Assembly: GCF_000198775.1 (NCBI RefSeq)
Contig: NC_014718.1
Location: forward strand, 593,881-657,880
DNA length: 64,000 nucleotides
Source of the DNA: Mycetohabitans rhizoxinica HKI 454
GTDB lineage: Bacteria > Pseudomonadota > Gammaproteobacteria > Burkholderiales > Burkholderiaceae
Direction of reading: 5' to 3'
Position numbers and translations under genes: made by a program. A model generated the notes under the pieces. It was not told the origin of the DNA, ran no database searches, and saw nothing but the letters and a program-made list of their open reading frames with translations. Of this stretch, positions 1 through 10,420 are shown piece after piece (position 1 is the stretch's first letter; every line of letters begins with the position of its first letter).

Positions 1-885
1 CATGTGATAACGCGACATCCGCAATGCATCGACGGTCACGAACGGCTCGCGGCCCGTCCACTGCGCGAGGCCTTGCGCCGCTAACGCAATCGGATACAAC
101 GGCCAGCGCGGCAACTCGATCGACGGCGGCTTGCGCCCGACCATCCGCGCGATCGCCGCCAGCATCTCGCGCAGCAGCACATCGTCGCCGCCGAGGATAT
201 AGCGCTCGCCGATCCGTCCATGGTCCATTGCAAGCAGATGGCCCTGTGCGACATCGTCCACATGCACGAGATTCAAGCCGGTATCGACGAAGGCCGGAAT
301 TTTGCCGGTCGCCGCCTCGACAATGATGCGTCCGGTCGGCGTAGGCTTGATGTCACGCGGTCCGATCGGCGTCGACGGGTTCACGATTACCGCCGGCAGC
401 CCTTGCTGCGCGACCATCTGCTCGACGATACGCTCGGCGGCCACCTTGCTGCGCTTGTAGACGCCGATCGTGCTCGCCTCGTCGGCCGGCGCGGTCTCGT
501 CGAGCGGACCGGTGGCGCCGCTCACGCGCAGTGTCGCGACGCTGCTCGTGTAGACGACACGTTCAACACGCCGACGCAGCGCTGCCTGCATCACGCAACG
601 GGTTCCGTCGGCGTTAGCACGCATGATTTCATGACTGTCGCGCGCCCACAACCGGTAGTCGGCCGCCACGTGGAATAACACATCGACCTGATCGAGCGCG
701 CGCTCGACCGATGCGACATCGCGCATGTCGCCTTCGGCCAGCTCGATATCCAGGTCGCGCAAGTTGCCACGCGGGCTGCTCGCCCGCACCAGCGCGCGAA
801 CACGATAGCCGCGCGCGAGCGCGGCCCGGGCCAGCGCCGAGCCAACGAAACCGGACGCGCCGGTCACCAGCACGCGGACTGACAT
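1..885 (-). CDS. hpnA: HpnA, hopanoid-associated sugar epimerase (partial)
   Basis: This is an NAD(P)-binding extended-SDR protein of the dihydroflavonol reductase/epimerase type, the family called HpnA in hopanoid clusters. The reading frame runs off the left edge, so only the first 295 codons are present. The N-terminus shows the Rossmann motif VTGASGFVGSAL, and an SDR-type YKRSK active-site motif follows a TSSVATL strand. The ATG at 885 overlaps the hpnH stop by one base (TAATG), which suggests translational coupling. The assignment rests on the SDR motifs plus the direct link to hpnH. Its exact reaction is not established from sequence; it is thought to act on the hopanoid side chain sugar. 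Confidence 0.85.
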   Translation of the reverse strand, partial: MSVRVLVTGASGFVGSALARAALARGYRVRALVRASSPRGNLRDLDIELAEGDMRDVASVERALDQVDVLFHVAADYRLWARDSHEIMRANADGTRCVMQAALRRRVERVVYTSSVATLRVSGATGPLDETAPADEASTIGVYKRSKVAAERIVEQMVAQQGLPAVIVNPSTPIGPRDIKPTPTGRIIVEAATGKIPAFVDTGLNLVHVDDVAQGHLLAMDHGRIGERYILGGDDVLLREMLAAIARMVGRKPPSIELPRWPLYPIALAAQGLAQWTGREPFVTVDALRMSRYHM

Positions 886-2006
886 TACGTCTTGGACTGA
901 CGCAATTCGGCCAGCTTGATCTCGACGTGCCGCGAGAACACGTACTCGGCCGGACGCTGGCGATCGAACGAGACGTCCGGGGCGAATGGACCCTCAGTTT
1001 TCACGCCGCGCAGCGACACGCCCAGCGCACGCCACGGATGGGAGATCGTATCGTTCACCGCGGTCGCCTCGTAGCCACTGTGAACCATGCAATCCGCGCA
1101 CTTCTCATAGTTGCCCGTGCCGTACCGGTCCCAGTCGGTCGTCTCCATCAACTCGCGATAGGTTTTCGTGTAGCCTTCGCCGAGCAGGTAGCACGGTCGC
1201 TGCCAGCCGAACACGGTGCGGGTCGGATTGCCCCACGGCGTGCAATGGTACGTGCGGTTGCCAGCGAGGAAATCGAGGAACAGGCTGGACTGGCTGAACG
1301 ACCACGCCTTGCCGCCCTTGCCACGCCGCAGGATGTCGCGGAACAAGTTCTTGGTCTTTTCGCGATTCAAGAAATGCTGCTGGTTAGGCGCGCGCTCATA
1401 GGCATAGCCGGGCGACACGGTGATTCCGTCGATGCCGAGCCGCTTGACCTCATCGAAGAACGTCGCGACCTGCTCCGGCTGCGCGTCGTTGAACAACGTG
1501 CAATTGATGTTGACACGGAAGCCGCGCGACTTGGCCAGCTTGATCGCCGACACGCAACGGTCGTACACGCCCTCTTGGCAAACCGACTTGTCATGCATCT
1601 CGCGGTCGCCGTCCAGGTGGATCGACCAGACGAAGAATGGGCTCGGCTGGTAATCCTTGATCTTCTTTTCGAGCAGCAACGCGTTCGTGCACAAGTAGAC
1701 GAACTTACGGCGCGCAATGATGCCCTTGACGATCTCAGGCATGTCCTTGTGCAGCAATGGCTCTCCGCCGGCGATTGAGACCACCGGCGCCCCGCATTCA
1801 TCGACCGCCTCGAGCGCCTCGGCTACCGATACACGCTGGTTCAAGATGGGATCCGGGTAGTCAATCTTGCCGCATCCCGAACACGCCAGGTTGCAGCGGA
1901 ACAGCGGCTCGAGCATCAGCACGAGCGGATAACGCTTGTTGCGCTTCAGTCGCTGCTTGACCAGGTAAGCGCCGACGTACGCCGATTGCAGAAATGGGAT
2001 GGCCAA
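885..2006 (-). CDS. hpnH: HpnH, adenosyl-hopene transferase (radical SAM)
   Basis: This 373-aa radical SAM enzyme adds the 5'-deoxyadenosyl group to diploptene, the first step of C35 bacteriohopanepolyol synthesis. The 4Fe-4S motif is visible as C38-x3-C42-x2-C45 (RCNLACSGCGK). A glycine-rich SAM-binding strand (SIAGGEPLLH) and a C-terminal SPASM-like cysteine region (YEKCADCMVHSGYE) are also present. The length matches the family. It is followed by hpnA and preceded by ispH with a 16-bp gap, forming a hopanoid/isoprenoid operon. Confidence 0.95.
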   Translation of the reverse strand: MAIPFLQSAYVGAYLVKQRLKRNKRYPLVLMLEPLFRCNLACSGCGKIDYPDPILNQRVSVAEALEAVDECGAPVVSIAGGEPLLHKDMPEIVKGIIARRKFVYLCTNALLLEKKIKDYQPSPFFVWSIHLDGDREMHDKSVCQEGVYDRCVSAIKLAKSRGFRVNINCTLFNDAQPEQVATFFDEVKRLGIDGITVSPGYAYERAPNQQHFLNREKTKNLFRDILRRGKGGKAWSFSQSSLFLDFLAGNRTYHCTPWGNPTRTVFGWQRPCYLLGEGYTKTYRELMETTDWDRYGTGNYEKCADCMVHSGYEATAVNDTISHPWRALGVSLRGVKTEGPFAPDVSFDRQRPAEYVFSRHVEIKLAELRQSKT

Positions 2007-2022
2007 CTTTGACTCCTTTGCT

Positions 2023-2946
2023 TCACGCGGTCAGTTCAGCCGGCAGCCTGAACTGGATGTTTTCTTCAATGCCGTCCATGACCGATACGTCCACCGGGCC
2101 GAGCCGACGCAGCGCGTCGATCACATCGTTGACCATCGATTCCGGCGCCGACGCGCCCGCGGTCAGCCCGATGGTGTTCGCCCCACGGACCCACTGTGGA
2201 TTGAGTTCACTGCCGTCGGCGAGCAAATAGCTTGGCACGCCCGATTCGGCGCCGATCTCACGGAGCCGATTCGAGTTCGAGCTGTTGGTTGCGCCCACCA
2301 CCAGCAGCACATCCGCGCGCTTGCACAGTTCGCGCACCGCGGTCTGCCGGTTTTGCGTCGCGTAGCAGATGTCCTTCGTATCCGGACCGACAATATCGGT
2401 GAAACGCCGCTTCAACGCCGCAATGATGCCGCGCGTCTCGTCGACCGACAGCGTCGTCTGAGTCACGTAGGAGACTGGCGTATCCACCGGAATGTCGAGC
2501 CGCTCGACGTCTGCCTCGGTCTGCACCAGCGACACCGGCCCGTCGATCTGCCCCATCGTGCCAAGAATCTCCGGGTGGCCGGCGTGGCCAATCAGGATCA
2601 CCTGACGGCCGCTCTTCAAATAGTTCTTGCCCTGCAGATGGACCTTGGTCACCAGCGGACAGGTCGCATTGAGCACGCGCAGGCCCCGCTCGTGAGCCTC
2701 GTCCTCGACCGCTTTCGCAACGCCATGTGCACTGAAAATCGTCACCGCCCCCGGTGGCGCCTCGGACAGCTCATCGATGAAACGCGCGCCCTTGGCCTTC
2801 AGCGATTCCACCACATGCCGATTGTGGACAATTTCATGGCGCACATAAACAGGGGCGCCATATTTCTGCAACGCGCGTTCGACGATTTCGATCGCGCGAA
2901 CCACGCCGGCGCAAAACCCGCGGGGTTGAGCAAGAATAACTTGCAT
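2023..2946 (-). CDS. ispH: IspH, 4-hydroxy-3-methylbut-2-enyl diphosphate reductase
   Basis: This is the last enzyme of the MEP isoprenoid pathway. It reduces HMBPP to IPP and DMAPP with a 4Fe-4S cluster, and so supplies precursors for squalene and hopanoids. The N-terminus [15 protein letters not shown] carries the first cluster cysteine; further conserved cysteines lie in [11 protein letters not shown] and [10 protein letters not shown]. An in-frame ATG exists 12 bases upstream (2958). The start at 2946 is preferred because GGAG lies just upstream and because the family begins at this MQ. This copy sits inside the hopanoid gene block. Confidence 0.94.
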   Translation of the reverse strand: MQVILAQPRGFCAGVVRAIEIVERALQKYGAPVYVRHEIVHNRHVVESLKAKGARFIDELSEAPPGAVTIFSAHGVAKAVEDEAHERGLRVLNATCPLVTKVHLQGKNYLKSGRQVILIGHAGHPEILGTMGQIDGPVSLVQTEADVERLDIPVDTPVSYVTQTTLSVDETRGIIAALKRRFTDIVGPDTKDICYATQNRQTAVRELCKRADVLLVVGATNSSNSNRLREIGAESGVPSYLLADGSELNPQWVRGANTIGLTAGASAPESMVNDVIDALRRLGPVDVSVMDGIEENIQFRLPAELTA

Positions 2947-3065
2947 AGAGTTCTCCATAGGCGGTGGGCGATTTTAACGCTCATGGCCGATTCATGCAGG
3001 TGCAGCGGCGCCGCCTGTTGCAGGAAACGCAACCATTCGCCGCAAACAGCTTGAATCAAAAGAAG

Positions 3066-3698
3066 CTACTGACCGAAGCGCGCATTGTGCGCACTAAGGT
3101 ACTGGATCAGCCCGTCGATGCCGCCTTGCGCAATCTGGCTCGCGAACTGCTGCTGATAAATCTGGATCAACCACGCACCCATCATGTCGATGTCGTAAAT
3201 CCTCCAGCCGTCCCGCCCCTTACCGAGCCGGTAGCCCACATCCATGTCATCGCCGCTGCCTTGCACGCGGGTCTTGACCACCGCATCCGTCCCCTTGGCA
3301 CTGAGCGCCGCTGGCTCGAAGCGAAACCGCACATTCTGATCGCGGATCTGCGTCAACTGCAGCGCGTACGTATGCACGAGCAGCTTCTGGAACTGCTCGA
3401 CCAGTTGCTTGCGCTGCGCCGGCGTCGCCTGCTTCCAGGCCGCCGCGCCAACGGCAATACGCGTCGTCCTAGCAAAGTCGGTGTACGGTAGGAACTCACG
3501 TTCGACAATCTTGGATGTCGCGTTGACATCGCCACTGCGCGCGGCGACATCGGCACGCGTGGCCTTGACCACGTTTTCCACCGCGCTGCGTACCGCATCG
3601 CTCGGGCTCGCGGCACCGCCTTTCGACGTCTGGGCGAGCGCCGTACCCGCCGTACCGAATACACACAGCGCCACCAGGAAAGTCAACCATTTGTTCAT
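3066..3698 (-). CDS. hpnM: HpnM/MlaC-like periplasmic lipid-binding protein
   Basis: This 210-aa secreted protein belongs to the MlaC/Ttg2D family, whose hopanoid-linked members are called HpnM. The signal peptide is clear: MNKWLTFLVALCVFGTAG, with cleavage after TALA. The mature part shows the family region EFLPYTDFARTTRIAVG and the C-terminal pattern WRIYDIDMMGAWLIQIY. Its position opposite the HpnN transporter suggests it shuttles hopanoids or phospholipids through the periplasm. A role as a general MlaC cannot be excluded, but no mlaFEDB genes lie next to it. Confidence 0.85.
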   Translation of the reverse strand: MNKWLTFLVALCVFGTAGTALAQTSKGGAASPSDAVRSAVENVVKATRADVAARSGDVNATSKIVEREFLPYTDFARTTRIAVGAAAWKQATPAQRKQLVEQFQKLLVHTYALQLTQIRDQNVRFRFEPAALSAKGTDAVVKTRVQGSGDDMDVGYRLGKGRDGWRIYDIDMMGAWLIQIYQQQFASQIAQGGIDGLIQYLSAHNARFGQ

Positions 3699-3779
3699 CG
3701 CAATTTTCCCACGAAATTCATCTCGACTACCTCGACTCCACCTTTTGCCGCAATAACCGGCGTTCCGCGGCCGTAGCTT

Positions 3780-3843
3780 AACGCAACTCGGCTTGCCGCA
3801 CCCTGTATACTCGGCGCCGAACCCCGAATTTCAGGCCATCCCC
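3780..3843 (+). promoter_or_regulatory. Probable hpnN promoter and leader
   Basis: A good -10 hexamer (TATACT, 3806-3811) lies upstream of hpnN in the divergent hpnM-hpnN gap. Transcription would start near 3818. This favours the ATG at 3844 over the in-frame upstream ATG at 3793, which would be cut by such a promoter. No convincing -35 box is visible at 17-bp spacing, so the call is tentative. Confidence 0.3.
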
Positions 3844-6498
3844 ATGCTGACTTCGCTCCTCGTGCGCACCGTGCGTTTTTCGGCGCGACATGCGTACTTC
3901 GTCATCGCGGTGTCGATCTTGCTGTGCGCCGCCAGTATCGTGTACATCGCGAAACATTTTGCAATCGATACCGACGTCGCCGGGTTGATCGACCAAAACA
4001 CGCCGTGGGCGCAGCGCGGCAAGGCAATCGACGACGCGTTCCCGCAGCGGGCCGACGTCACGCTGGCGCTCGTCCAGGCACCGGCGGCCGAGTTCGCGCA
4101 ACGCGCGGCGGCCGAGCTGGCCGTGCGGCTCAAATCGGAAACCGCTTACTTCTCGTGCGTGACACGCCCGGACGGCGGCGCGTTCTTCGAGCGTCATGGA
4201 CTGCTGTTCATGTCGCAGAACGAATTGACCGAGTTGACTGGCAAACTGGTCGATGCGCGACCTCTGCTGAATCGGCTCGCACACGACCCGTCGCTACGTG
4301 GCCTATCCAGCCTACTGTCGGTCACGCTGCTCACGCCGCTGCAGACCGGCCAGGTCACGCTGCCCGGCATGGCCAAGCTGCTGGGCCGCAGCGCCGACAC
4401 GATCGACGCGGTGCTCGCCGGACAGCCGGCCGGCCTGTCGTGGAGCGGACTGGTCGCGCCAGAGCTGCCCTCGCGCGCGTTTGTGCAAGTGCAGCCGCTG
4501 CTCGACTACCGGTCGCTGGAGGCAGGGGCCGCAGCAGCGGCACGGATCAAGCAGGTGGCGGCCGAGTTACAGCTGGCGCAGCGTTATGGCGCGAGCGTGC
4601 AATTGACCGGCCCACGGCCGCTAGCCGACGAAGAGTTCGGATCGGTCCGCGAAGGCGCGGTGCCCAATGCCATCGGGACATTGCTCACAGTACTGGTCAT
4701 TCTGTGGTTCGCGGTCCGCTCGCGCCGGATGGTGTTCGCCGTATTCGTGACGCTACTGGTCGGGCTCACGATCACCGCCGCGCTCGGATTAATGATGGTC
4801 GGCGCATTGAACATGATCTCGGTCGCGTTCGCCGTGCTGTTCGTCGGGATCGGCGTGGACTTCGGCATTCAGTTCGCCGTACGCTATCGCGAGCAGTTCC
4901 ACCTGGGCGGCCACCTGGAGCGCGCGCTGGAGGGCACCGCGCGCTCGATCGCGATGCCGCTGTCGCTCGCGGCCGCGGCCACCGCCGCGAGTTTTTTCTC
5001 GTTCCTGCCGACCGCATACCGCGGCATATCAGAGCTTGGGCAAATTGCCGGGGTGGGTATTCTGTTCGTCGCGTTGCCGTCCTGCGTGACCCTGCTGCCG
5101 GCGCTGATCTCGGTGCTGCGGCCAACCGGACGCGGCGCGGCGCCCGGATTCAAGTCGTTCGCCCCACTGGACGAATTCACCGAGCGCCATCGCAAACCAC
5201 TACTGCTTGTCACGCTTGCGCTGATCGCGGCAGGTTTGCCACTGCTTACGCAACTGCGCTTTGACTTCAATCCGTTACATTTGAAAGATCCGAACAGCGA
5301 ATCGATGCGCACGCTCGCCTCGCTGGCCAGCGCGTCCGACACCGGCGTCAACGATGTCCAATTGCTGGCCGCATCGCTAGGCGATGCGCAGCAGGCCGCC
5401 AACAAGCTGCGCGCGCTGCCGGAAGTGGGCCGTGTGGTGACGGCCGCCAGTTTTGTGCCCGACGACCAGCCGCAGAAGCTGACCACGATCGCGCAGGCGG
5501 CACGACAATTGTTGCCCGTGCTGGAGCAAACGCCATCGGACCCCGCACCCGACGGGGCACGCGTGTCAGCGCTGCGCAACGCGGCTGCGATGCTGGAGAG
5601 TGCGGCACTCGATCATCCGGGGCCCGGTGCAAAAGAGGCCGAACATCTGGCGGCGTCGCTGCGTAAGCTGGCGGCAGCGGATGCAGCCACGCGCGATCGT
5701 GCCGAACGCGCGATCGCCAAGCCACTGCAATGGTCGCTCGCGTCGCTGGCGAACCTGCTCAAACCCACTTCGATCACGCTGCAGACGTTGCCGGCCGAGT
5801 TGCGTTCGCAGTGGGTCACTTCTGACGGGCGTGCCCTCGTGCAGATCTCGCCCAAGCTGGCCACCAGCATGAACCCCGACGATGATACGAAGCTACGCGC
5901 ATTCAGTGCCGCCGTGCTGGCCGCCGAGCCGCAGGCCATCGGCGGACCGATTTCGATCCTGCACTCGGCCGACACGATCGTGCACGCGTTCGTGCAGGCT
6001 GGCGTGCTGGCGCTGGTGTCAATCACGGTGCTCCTGTGGATCGCGCTGCGAAGCCTTGGCGACGTGCTGCGCACGCTGGTGCCCCTACTAGTCTCAGCGG
6101 TCGTGACGCTCGAGCTGTCGGTCGTGCTGAATCTGCCGTTGAACTTCGCGAACATTATCGCGCTACCACTGCTGCTGGGCGTGGGCGTCGCGTTCAAGAT
6201 CTACTACGTGATGGCATGGCGCGCTGGGGCGACGAAACTGCTACAGTCCGGATTGACCCAGGCGGTGATTTTGTCGGCTGGGACCACGGCGACCGCGTTC
6301 GGCAGCCTGTGGTTATCGCATCATCCGGGCACTTCGAGCATGGGCGAATTGCTCGCGCTGTCGCTCGTGTGCACGCTGATCGGCGCGGTGTTCTTCCAGC
6401 CGGTGCTAATGGGCAAGCCTCGCGAGCAAGCCGCGCGCACGGCTGCGTCGCAGCGTACCCACGACAAGCCACGCGCCGACGACGCAAAATCACGCTAG
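3844..6498 (+). CDS. hpnN: HpnN, hopanoid-associated RND transporter
   Basis: This is an 884-aa RND/MMPL-type inner-membrane protein, the hopanoid transporter family HpnN, which moves hopanoids toward the outer membrane. The topology is typical: one N-terminal membrane segment (after RFSARHAY), a large periplasmic loop, a five-helix block near residues 270-430 with the hallmark [21 protein letters not shown], a second loop and a second helix block ([17 protein letters not shown] onward). The start is set at [10 protein letters not shown]; an upstream ATG at 3793 adds 17 unlikely residues. It is divergent from hpnM, its probable periplasmic partner. Confidence 0.92.
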   Translation: MLTSLLVRTVRFSARHAYFVIAVSILLCAASIVYIAKHFAIDTDVAGLIDQNTPWAQRGKAIDDAFPQRADVTLALVQAPAAEFAQRAAAELAVRLKSETAYFSCVTRPDGGAFFERHGLLFMSQNELTELTGKLVDARPLLNRLAHDPSLRGLSSLLSVTLLTPLQTGQVTLPGMAKLLGRSADTIDAVLAGQPAGLSWSGLVAPELPSRAFVQVQPLLDYRSLEAGAAAAARIKQVAAELQLAQRYGASVQLTGPRPLADEEFGSVREGAVPNAIGTLLTVLVILWFAVRSRRMVFAVFVTLLVGLTITAALGLMMVGALNMISVAFAVLFVGIGVDFGIQFAVRYREQFHLGGHLERALEGTARSIAMPLSLAAAATAASFFSFLPTAYRGISELGQIAGVGILFVALPSCVTLLPALISVLRPTGRGAAPGFKSFAPLDEFTERHRKPLLLVTLALIAAGLPLLTQLRFDFNPLHLKDPNSESMRTLASLASASDTGVNDVQLLAASLGDAQQAANKLRALPEVGRVVTAASFVPDDQPQKLTTIAQAARQLLPVLEQTPSDPAPDGARVSALRNAAAMLESAALDHPGPGAKEAEHLAASLRKLAAADAATRDRAERAIAKPLQWSLASLANLLKPTSITLQTLPAELRSQWVTSDGRALVQISPKLATSMNPDDDTKLRAFSAAVLAAEPQAIGGPISILHSADTIVHAFVQAGVLALVSITVLLWIALRSLGDVLRTLVPLLVSAVVTLELSVVLNLPLNFANIIALPLLLGVGVAFKIYYVMAWRAGATKLLQSGLTQAVILSAGTTATAFGSLWLSHHPGTSSMGELLALSLVCTLIGAVFFQPVLMGKPREQAARTAASQRTHDKPRADDAKSR

Positions 6499-6517
6499 CG
6501 CGTGGTCGCGTTGACTG

Positions 6518-6970
6518 TCATGCGGCGGGTGCCGCGTGGCCGATGATGTCGCACCGACCCCATTGCGCCGATGCACGCGTGACCGGTTCTGATGGAGAAG
6601 GCACGGCATCGGCATACGCCAAGATGTCCGCTCTATCATCGTCGCTGAGGCTGCGCGATGCCTGTTCGCGCTCGTACGGCAATGGCGGCAGCGGCCCCAG
6701 GACAAACGGCGGCAGCCCAGCGCTGCCTTGCTGGGCTGTCGCCGCCGCGCTGTGGGTGGCTAATCCGGAATCCCGTGCCGCGCCAGCGGCCGACACCAGT
6801 TCGGGTAAAGGAAATGTGCTGAGCCCCTCAAGCGGTGCGGGAAGCAGCGTGGCCGTGCTGGCATGGGGTACGGCAGACGGCAGCCGGTCTGATTCGCGCT
6901 CCGGCCGCAGGATCGGGGAATCGTCAGGATAAATCCCAGCAGGCTGGCTGGCTTGTGCGGGAGAGGGCAC
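6518..6970 (-). CDS. Hypothetical Ser/Pro-rich protein, 150 aa
   Basis: I do not recognise this family. The gene starts with GTG at 6970, six bases after a perfect AAGGAG, which is the main support for its being real. The protein is rich in Pro, Ser and Ala, has no membrane helix or signal peptide, and contains one cysteine (WGRCDIIGH) near its end. It converges on hpnN with a 19-bp gap and lies downstream of another unrecognised protein on the same strand. The disordered, polar N-terminus would suit a secreted effector or a regulatory protein, but this is only inference. Confidence 0.6.
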   Translation of the reverse strand: MPSPAQASQPAGIYPDDSPILRPERESDRLPSAVPHASTATLLPAPLEGLSTFPLPELVSAAGAARDSGLATHSAAATAQQGSAGLPPFVLGPLPPLPYEREQASRSLSDDDRADILAYADAVPSPSEPVTRASAQWGRCDIIGHAAPAA

Positions 6971-7020
6971 GGGTCACTCCTTAAATAACAAGGCGGCCAG
7001 CATACCGCACATATATCGTA

Positions 7021-7037
7021 GTGCAGAGAATCTGCAC
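7021..7037. promoter_or_regulatory. Perfect inverted repeat upstream of the 150-aa gene
   Basis: GTGCAGA and TCTGCAC are separated by GAA, a perfect 7-bp inverted repeat 50 bp upstream of the GTG start at 6970. It could be an operator or a small hairpin. There is no T-tract on either side that would make it a terminator. Confidence 0.35.
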
Positions 7038-7127
7038 GATGCAGCTTATCGCAGATACGAATACACGGTGGAACGCAACGCTCCAGCTAGCCTCATGTCG
7101 GTGGCCGGCGCCTCCATGCAATGCCAT

Positions 7128-7176
7128 GCCATCCTTTATGCTAAGCCATCCTTTATGTCACGCTATCCTTTGCTAA
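7128..7176. repeat. 17-bp tandem repeat, three units
   Basis: Two near-identical 17-bp units beginning GCCATCCTTTATG (7128-7144 and 7145-7161) are followed by a shorter, diverged third copy (GCTATCCTTTGCTAA, from 7162). The third copy overlaps the stop codon of the 360-aa gene at 7173-7175, so the array forms its 3' end. Confidence 0.6.
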
Positions 7177-8255
7177 ACCGCACGCGGATAGCTTCCCACG
7201 CGGTAGCCGAGCAGTGACGCCAGCCGATTGGCTGCGGCAATGTACTGGTCTTCCGAAATCGTGCCGTTCGCCTGTAGCGCCTCCAACGCAGACATCGCTT
7301 GCTGCGCGTCATCCGCCCCCGCCTCGTCGCCCTGTCGCGGCACTGGCGCGATCACCCCGCCAGCCTCTTTGGCCCGCTGGCGCAGCGGCTGGGTCATCCC
7401 GTCCGGCAGCAACACCAATTCCGCCAGATTCATCGGCAGCCGACCATCGACGGCGGCAGCCCCCAACATGGCCTTCAGCGTGCTGTCGGACACCGGGCCG
7501 GCCAATGCCGGCTCGCCGAATACGGGTGCGTACCGGCACACGGCCTGTCGTAGTGCGCGGGTGGAGCGCGGGCACATGTACTGCCGGATGGCTTCGCGTA
7601 GCGTGCTGCGATACGTCGCCCCGTCATTCAAATCGGCCGGCGGCGCGATCGCGTGCGCTGCCCGCTGGGCAGCGCGCAACATTGCACGCAGCCGGCGACG
7701 CTCGACATGCTGCGTCAGCGAACGCACCAGTGCACGCAAGTCATCATGGGTCAGCTTGTCCGACGGGCGTGGCTCACCGCCATCGGCGCGCACGCCGGAC
7801 GTGCGAGGCTCGTCGTCATGGCTCGATGCATTCAGCTCGAGCCCAAGTTCACTGAGCGGCATGCCGTGTGCGGCCAGATATCGGGCGGACGGCAACAGCA
7901 GCAACGCATCGCGCCGCTGCGCGCCGATCGATGACAGCGGCGACGCCGGCTCGGCTTGCCAAACCGGAAGCGGATCCCAGGCGCTGGCCGGCTCCATGGC
8001 GGCTTGCGTCCATGGCGCATGATAGAGCGGATGCCAATCAGTATCAAAATGCGCGTCCAGCTGTCGCGCCAGGGAGTCGCGCCGCGTTGCTGGGATATCA
8101 ACGCCGTCAGCTGCGCTCGAGCGGCGGCGTTGCAGTCCATCGAGTATGAGGTGCGTGTGCTGTGCCGAAGCGGTGACCGGCGAGCGTTGCAGCGAAGCGT
8201 TTCGTTCATCCGATGGCGACGCGATGCGGACCGAACGTATGGGTGGTATCGACAT
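7173..8255 (-). CDS. Hypothetical protein, 360 aa
   Basis: I do not recognise this family. The start is placed at 8255 because GGAGG lies six bases upstream of that ATG; the longer in-frame start at 8273 would overlap this ribosome-binding site. The N-terminal 60 residues are Ser/Arg/Thr-rich and probably disordered. The middle (about residues 150-270) is Arg- and Ala-rich and likely helical (LRALVRSLTQHVERRRLRAM). The C-terminus contains a short ISEDQYIAAANRLASLLGY segment. There is no signal peptide or membrane helix. Together with the 150-aa gene downstream it forms a two-gene island between hpnN and dxs. A type III effector is possible but unsupported. Confidence 0.6.
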   Translation of the reverse strand: MSIPPIRSVRIASPSDERNASLQRSPVTASAQHTHLILDGLQRRRSSAADGVDIPATRRDSLARQLDAHFDTDWHPLYHAPWTQAAMEPASAWDPLPVWQAEPASPLSSIGAQRRDALLLLPSARYLAAHGMPLSELGLELNASSHDDEPRTSGVRADGGEPRPSDKLTHDDLRALVRSLTQHVERRRLRAMLRAAQRAAHAIAPPADLNDGATYRSTLREAIRQYMCPRSTRALRQAVCRYAPVFGEPALAGPVSDSTLKAMLGAAAVDGRLPMNLAELVLLPDGMTQPLRQRAKEAGGVIAPVPRQGDEAGADDAQQAMSALEALQANGTISEDQYIAAANRLASLLGYRVGSYPRAV

Positions 8256-8401
8256 CGATTCCTCCGTCGACATGTAAAACGCCGGGAGGATAGCGCCGCG
8301 TCATCGTTGCCGCGACGCAGAAGCGATGTCGCGGCCAACGCCCGCGAATGTCAACGTCTTATCCGGTTGACCGGCAACGGGCCAATAGCACAAGAATGGG
8401 G

Positions 8402-10306
8402 CTACGCACTTCGCTTGCCCTGTGTCACGCGAACCGGTGGGCGGGACAGACGATCAGTGATGCCGCGGCGAATCGACGCGGCAATGCCGGTCGCGTCGAG
8501 CCCCACTGAGGCAAGCTGCTGCGCAGCATCGCCATGGTCAATGAACGTATCGGGCAAACCAAGCTGCATCAGTGGCACGAGCTTGCCGTGACACGCCAAC
8601 GCTTCCGCGACAGCCGAGCCAGCGCCACCCATCAACGTCCCCTCCTCGACGGTCACGAGCAACTCGTGCGTGTCGGCGAGCTGCCGCACGAGCGCCTCGT
8701 CCAGCGGCTTCACGAAGCGCATGTTCGCCACCGTCGCGTCAAACTCCTGCGCCGCCGTCAGGCTCGGCGCCAGCATCGAGCCGAACGCCAGAATCGCCAC
8801 CCGGTGGCCAGCCGGCGCCTGCGACTGCCGCCGGATCTCCCCCTTGCCCACCGGCATCGCGCTCAGCCGCTTGTGCGTGGCCACCCCAGGACCCGTGCCT
8901 CGCGGATAGCGCACCGCGCTCGGCCCCTCGATCTGCAATCCCGTGTGCAGCATCTGCCGGCACTCGTTCTCGTCGGCCGGCGCCATCACCACCATGTTCG
9001 GGATGCAGCGCAGGTACGCCATGTCGTAGGCACCCGCATGCGTGGCCCCGTCCGCGCCCACCAACCCCGCGCGAGCCAGCGCGAACACCACCGGCAGGTT
9101 CTGCAGTGCCACGTCGTGGATCAACTGGTCGTAGCCTCGTTGCAGGAACGTCGAGTAGATCGCCACCACCGGCTTCAACCCTTCGGCCGCCAGCCCGCCG
9201 GCGAAGGTCACCGCGTGCTGCTCGGCAATGCCCACGTCGAAATAGCGTTGCGGGAAGCGCTGCTCGAACTCGACCAGCCCCGAGCCCTCGCGCATCGCCG
9301 GCGTGATGCCCACCACCCGCGGGTCCAATTCCGCCGCATCGCACAGCCATTCGCCGAAGACCTGCGTGTACGTCTTCTTCGACGACGCAGCCGGCTTGAT
9401 GCCTTCAGCCGGATTGAACTTGCCCGGGCCATGGTACAGCACCGGATCGGCCTCAGCCAGCTTATAGCCCTGGCCCTTCTTCGTCACCACGTGCAGGAAC
9501 TGCGGACCACGCAAGCCACGGATGTTCTGCAGCGTTGGGATCAGCGCATCGAGGTCATGCCCATCAATCGGGCCGATGTAGTTGAAGCCAAATTCCTCAA
9601 ACAGCGTCGCCGGCGTGACCATGCCCTTCGCATGCTCCTCAAGCTTGTGTGCGAACGCCAGCATCGGCAGCGGCAGAATCTTGCGCACCCCCTCCTTCGC
9701 ATTCGCATAGAAGCGTCCGGACATCAGCTTGACCAAATACTGGTTCAGTGCGCCAACCGGCGGCGAAATCGACATGTCGTTGTCGTTCAGGACCACCAGC
9801 AACGGGATGTCCTCGCACACGCCGGCGTTGTTCAGCGCCTCGAACGCTTCACCGGCGGTCATCGCCCCATCGCCGATCACCGCGATCGCACGATGATGCT
9901 CGCCCTTGAGCTGGCTTGCCACCGCCATGCCCAGCGCCGCCGAGATCGACGTGCTCGAATGGGCGGTACCGAACGCATCGAACTGCGACTCCGAGCGGCG
10001 AGGGAAACCCGATATGCCGTTCCACTGGCGCAACGTGCTCATCTGGTCCCGCCGTCCGGTCAGGATCTTGTGCGGATAGGTCTGGTGGCCGACGTCCCAG
10101 ACAATCCGGTCCTTCGGCGTGTCGAACACGTAGTGCAACGCGATCGTCAACTCGACGGTGCCAAGATTAGACGACAAGTGGCCACCGGTACGCGACACGC
10201 TGTCGAGCACGAAGGCCCTAAGCTCGTTGGCCAGCGCCTTCAAATCTGTGCACGACAGCGAACGCAACTGGGCAGGATGGTCGATCGTGGGAAGTAGTAG
10301 AGTCAT
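8402..10306 (-). CDS. dxs: Dxs, 1-deoxy-D-xylulose-5-phosphate synthase
   Basis: This thiamine-diphosphate enzyme condenses pyruvate with glyceraldehyde 3-phosphate, the first step of the MEP pathway. It shows the family patterns [29 protein letters not shown], the ThDP/Mg motif [18 protein letters not shown], and [15 protein letters not shown] with the catalytic Glu-Gln-His. The start is set at [14 protein letters not shown] (10306); the frame is open for another 21 codons but these are not family-like. It lies 114 bp downstream of the phosphonate operon on the same strand and may be co-transcribed. It feeds the same isoprenoid/hopanoid supply as ispH. Confidence 0.95.
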   Translation of the reverse strand: MTLLLPTIDHPAQLRSLSCTDLKALANELRAFVLDSVSRTGGHLSSNLGTVELTIALHYVFDTPKDRIVWDVGHQTYPHKILTGRRDQMSTLRQWNGISGFPRRSESQFDAFGTAHSSTSISAALGMAVASQLKGEHHRAIAVIGDGAMTAGEAFEALNNAGVCEDIPLLVVLNDNDMSISPPVGALNQYLVKLMSGRFYANAKEGVRKILPLPMLAFAHKLEEHAKGMVTPATLFEEFGFNYIGPIDGHDLDALIPTLQNIRGLRGPQFLHVVTKKGQGYKLAEADPVLYHGPGKFNPAEGIKPAASSKKTYTQVFGEWLCDAAELDPRVVGITPAMREGSGLVEFEQRFPQRYFDVGIAEQHAVTFAGGLAAEGLKPVVAIYSTFLQRGYDQLIHDVALQNLPVVFALARAGLVGADGATHAGAYDMAYLRCIPNMVVMAPADENECRQMLHTGLQIEGPSAVRYPRGTGPGVATHKRLSAMPVGKGEIRRQSQAPAGHRVAILAFGSMLAPSLTAAQEFDATVANMRFVKPLDEALVRQLADTHELLVTVEEGTLMGGAGSAVAEALACHGKLVPLMQLGLPDTFIDHGDAAQQLASVGLDATGIAASIRRGITDRLSRPPVRVTQGKRSA

Positions 10307-10420
10307 TGGGTTAGCCGTACTGACGCCAGGCTGTGCCGGCCTGCTGTGTCGATTTTTCTGTGCTGCCACACCGGAGCCGGACTGTGTCGTCGCGCCTGGG
10401 CCGGAGCGATGCGCGCCGCC

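Noticed and set aside
6971-8401. Search for a type III secretion hrpII box (TTCG-N16-TTCG) before the two unknown genes
   Set aside because: TTCG occurs upstream of both genes, but no second TTCG stands at the required spacing.
8534-10297. 587-codon open frame on the plus strand
   Set aside because: It is antisense to dxs, Arg/His-rich and without any domain. Long antisense frames are expected in GC-rich codon usage.
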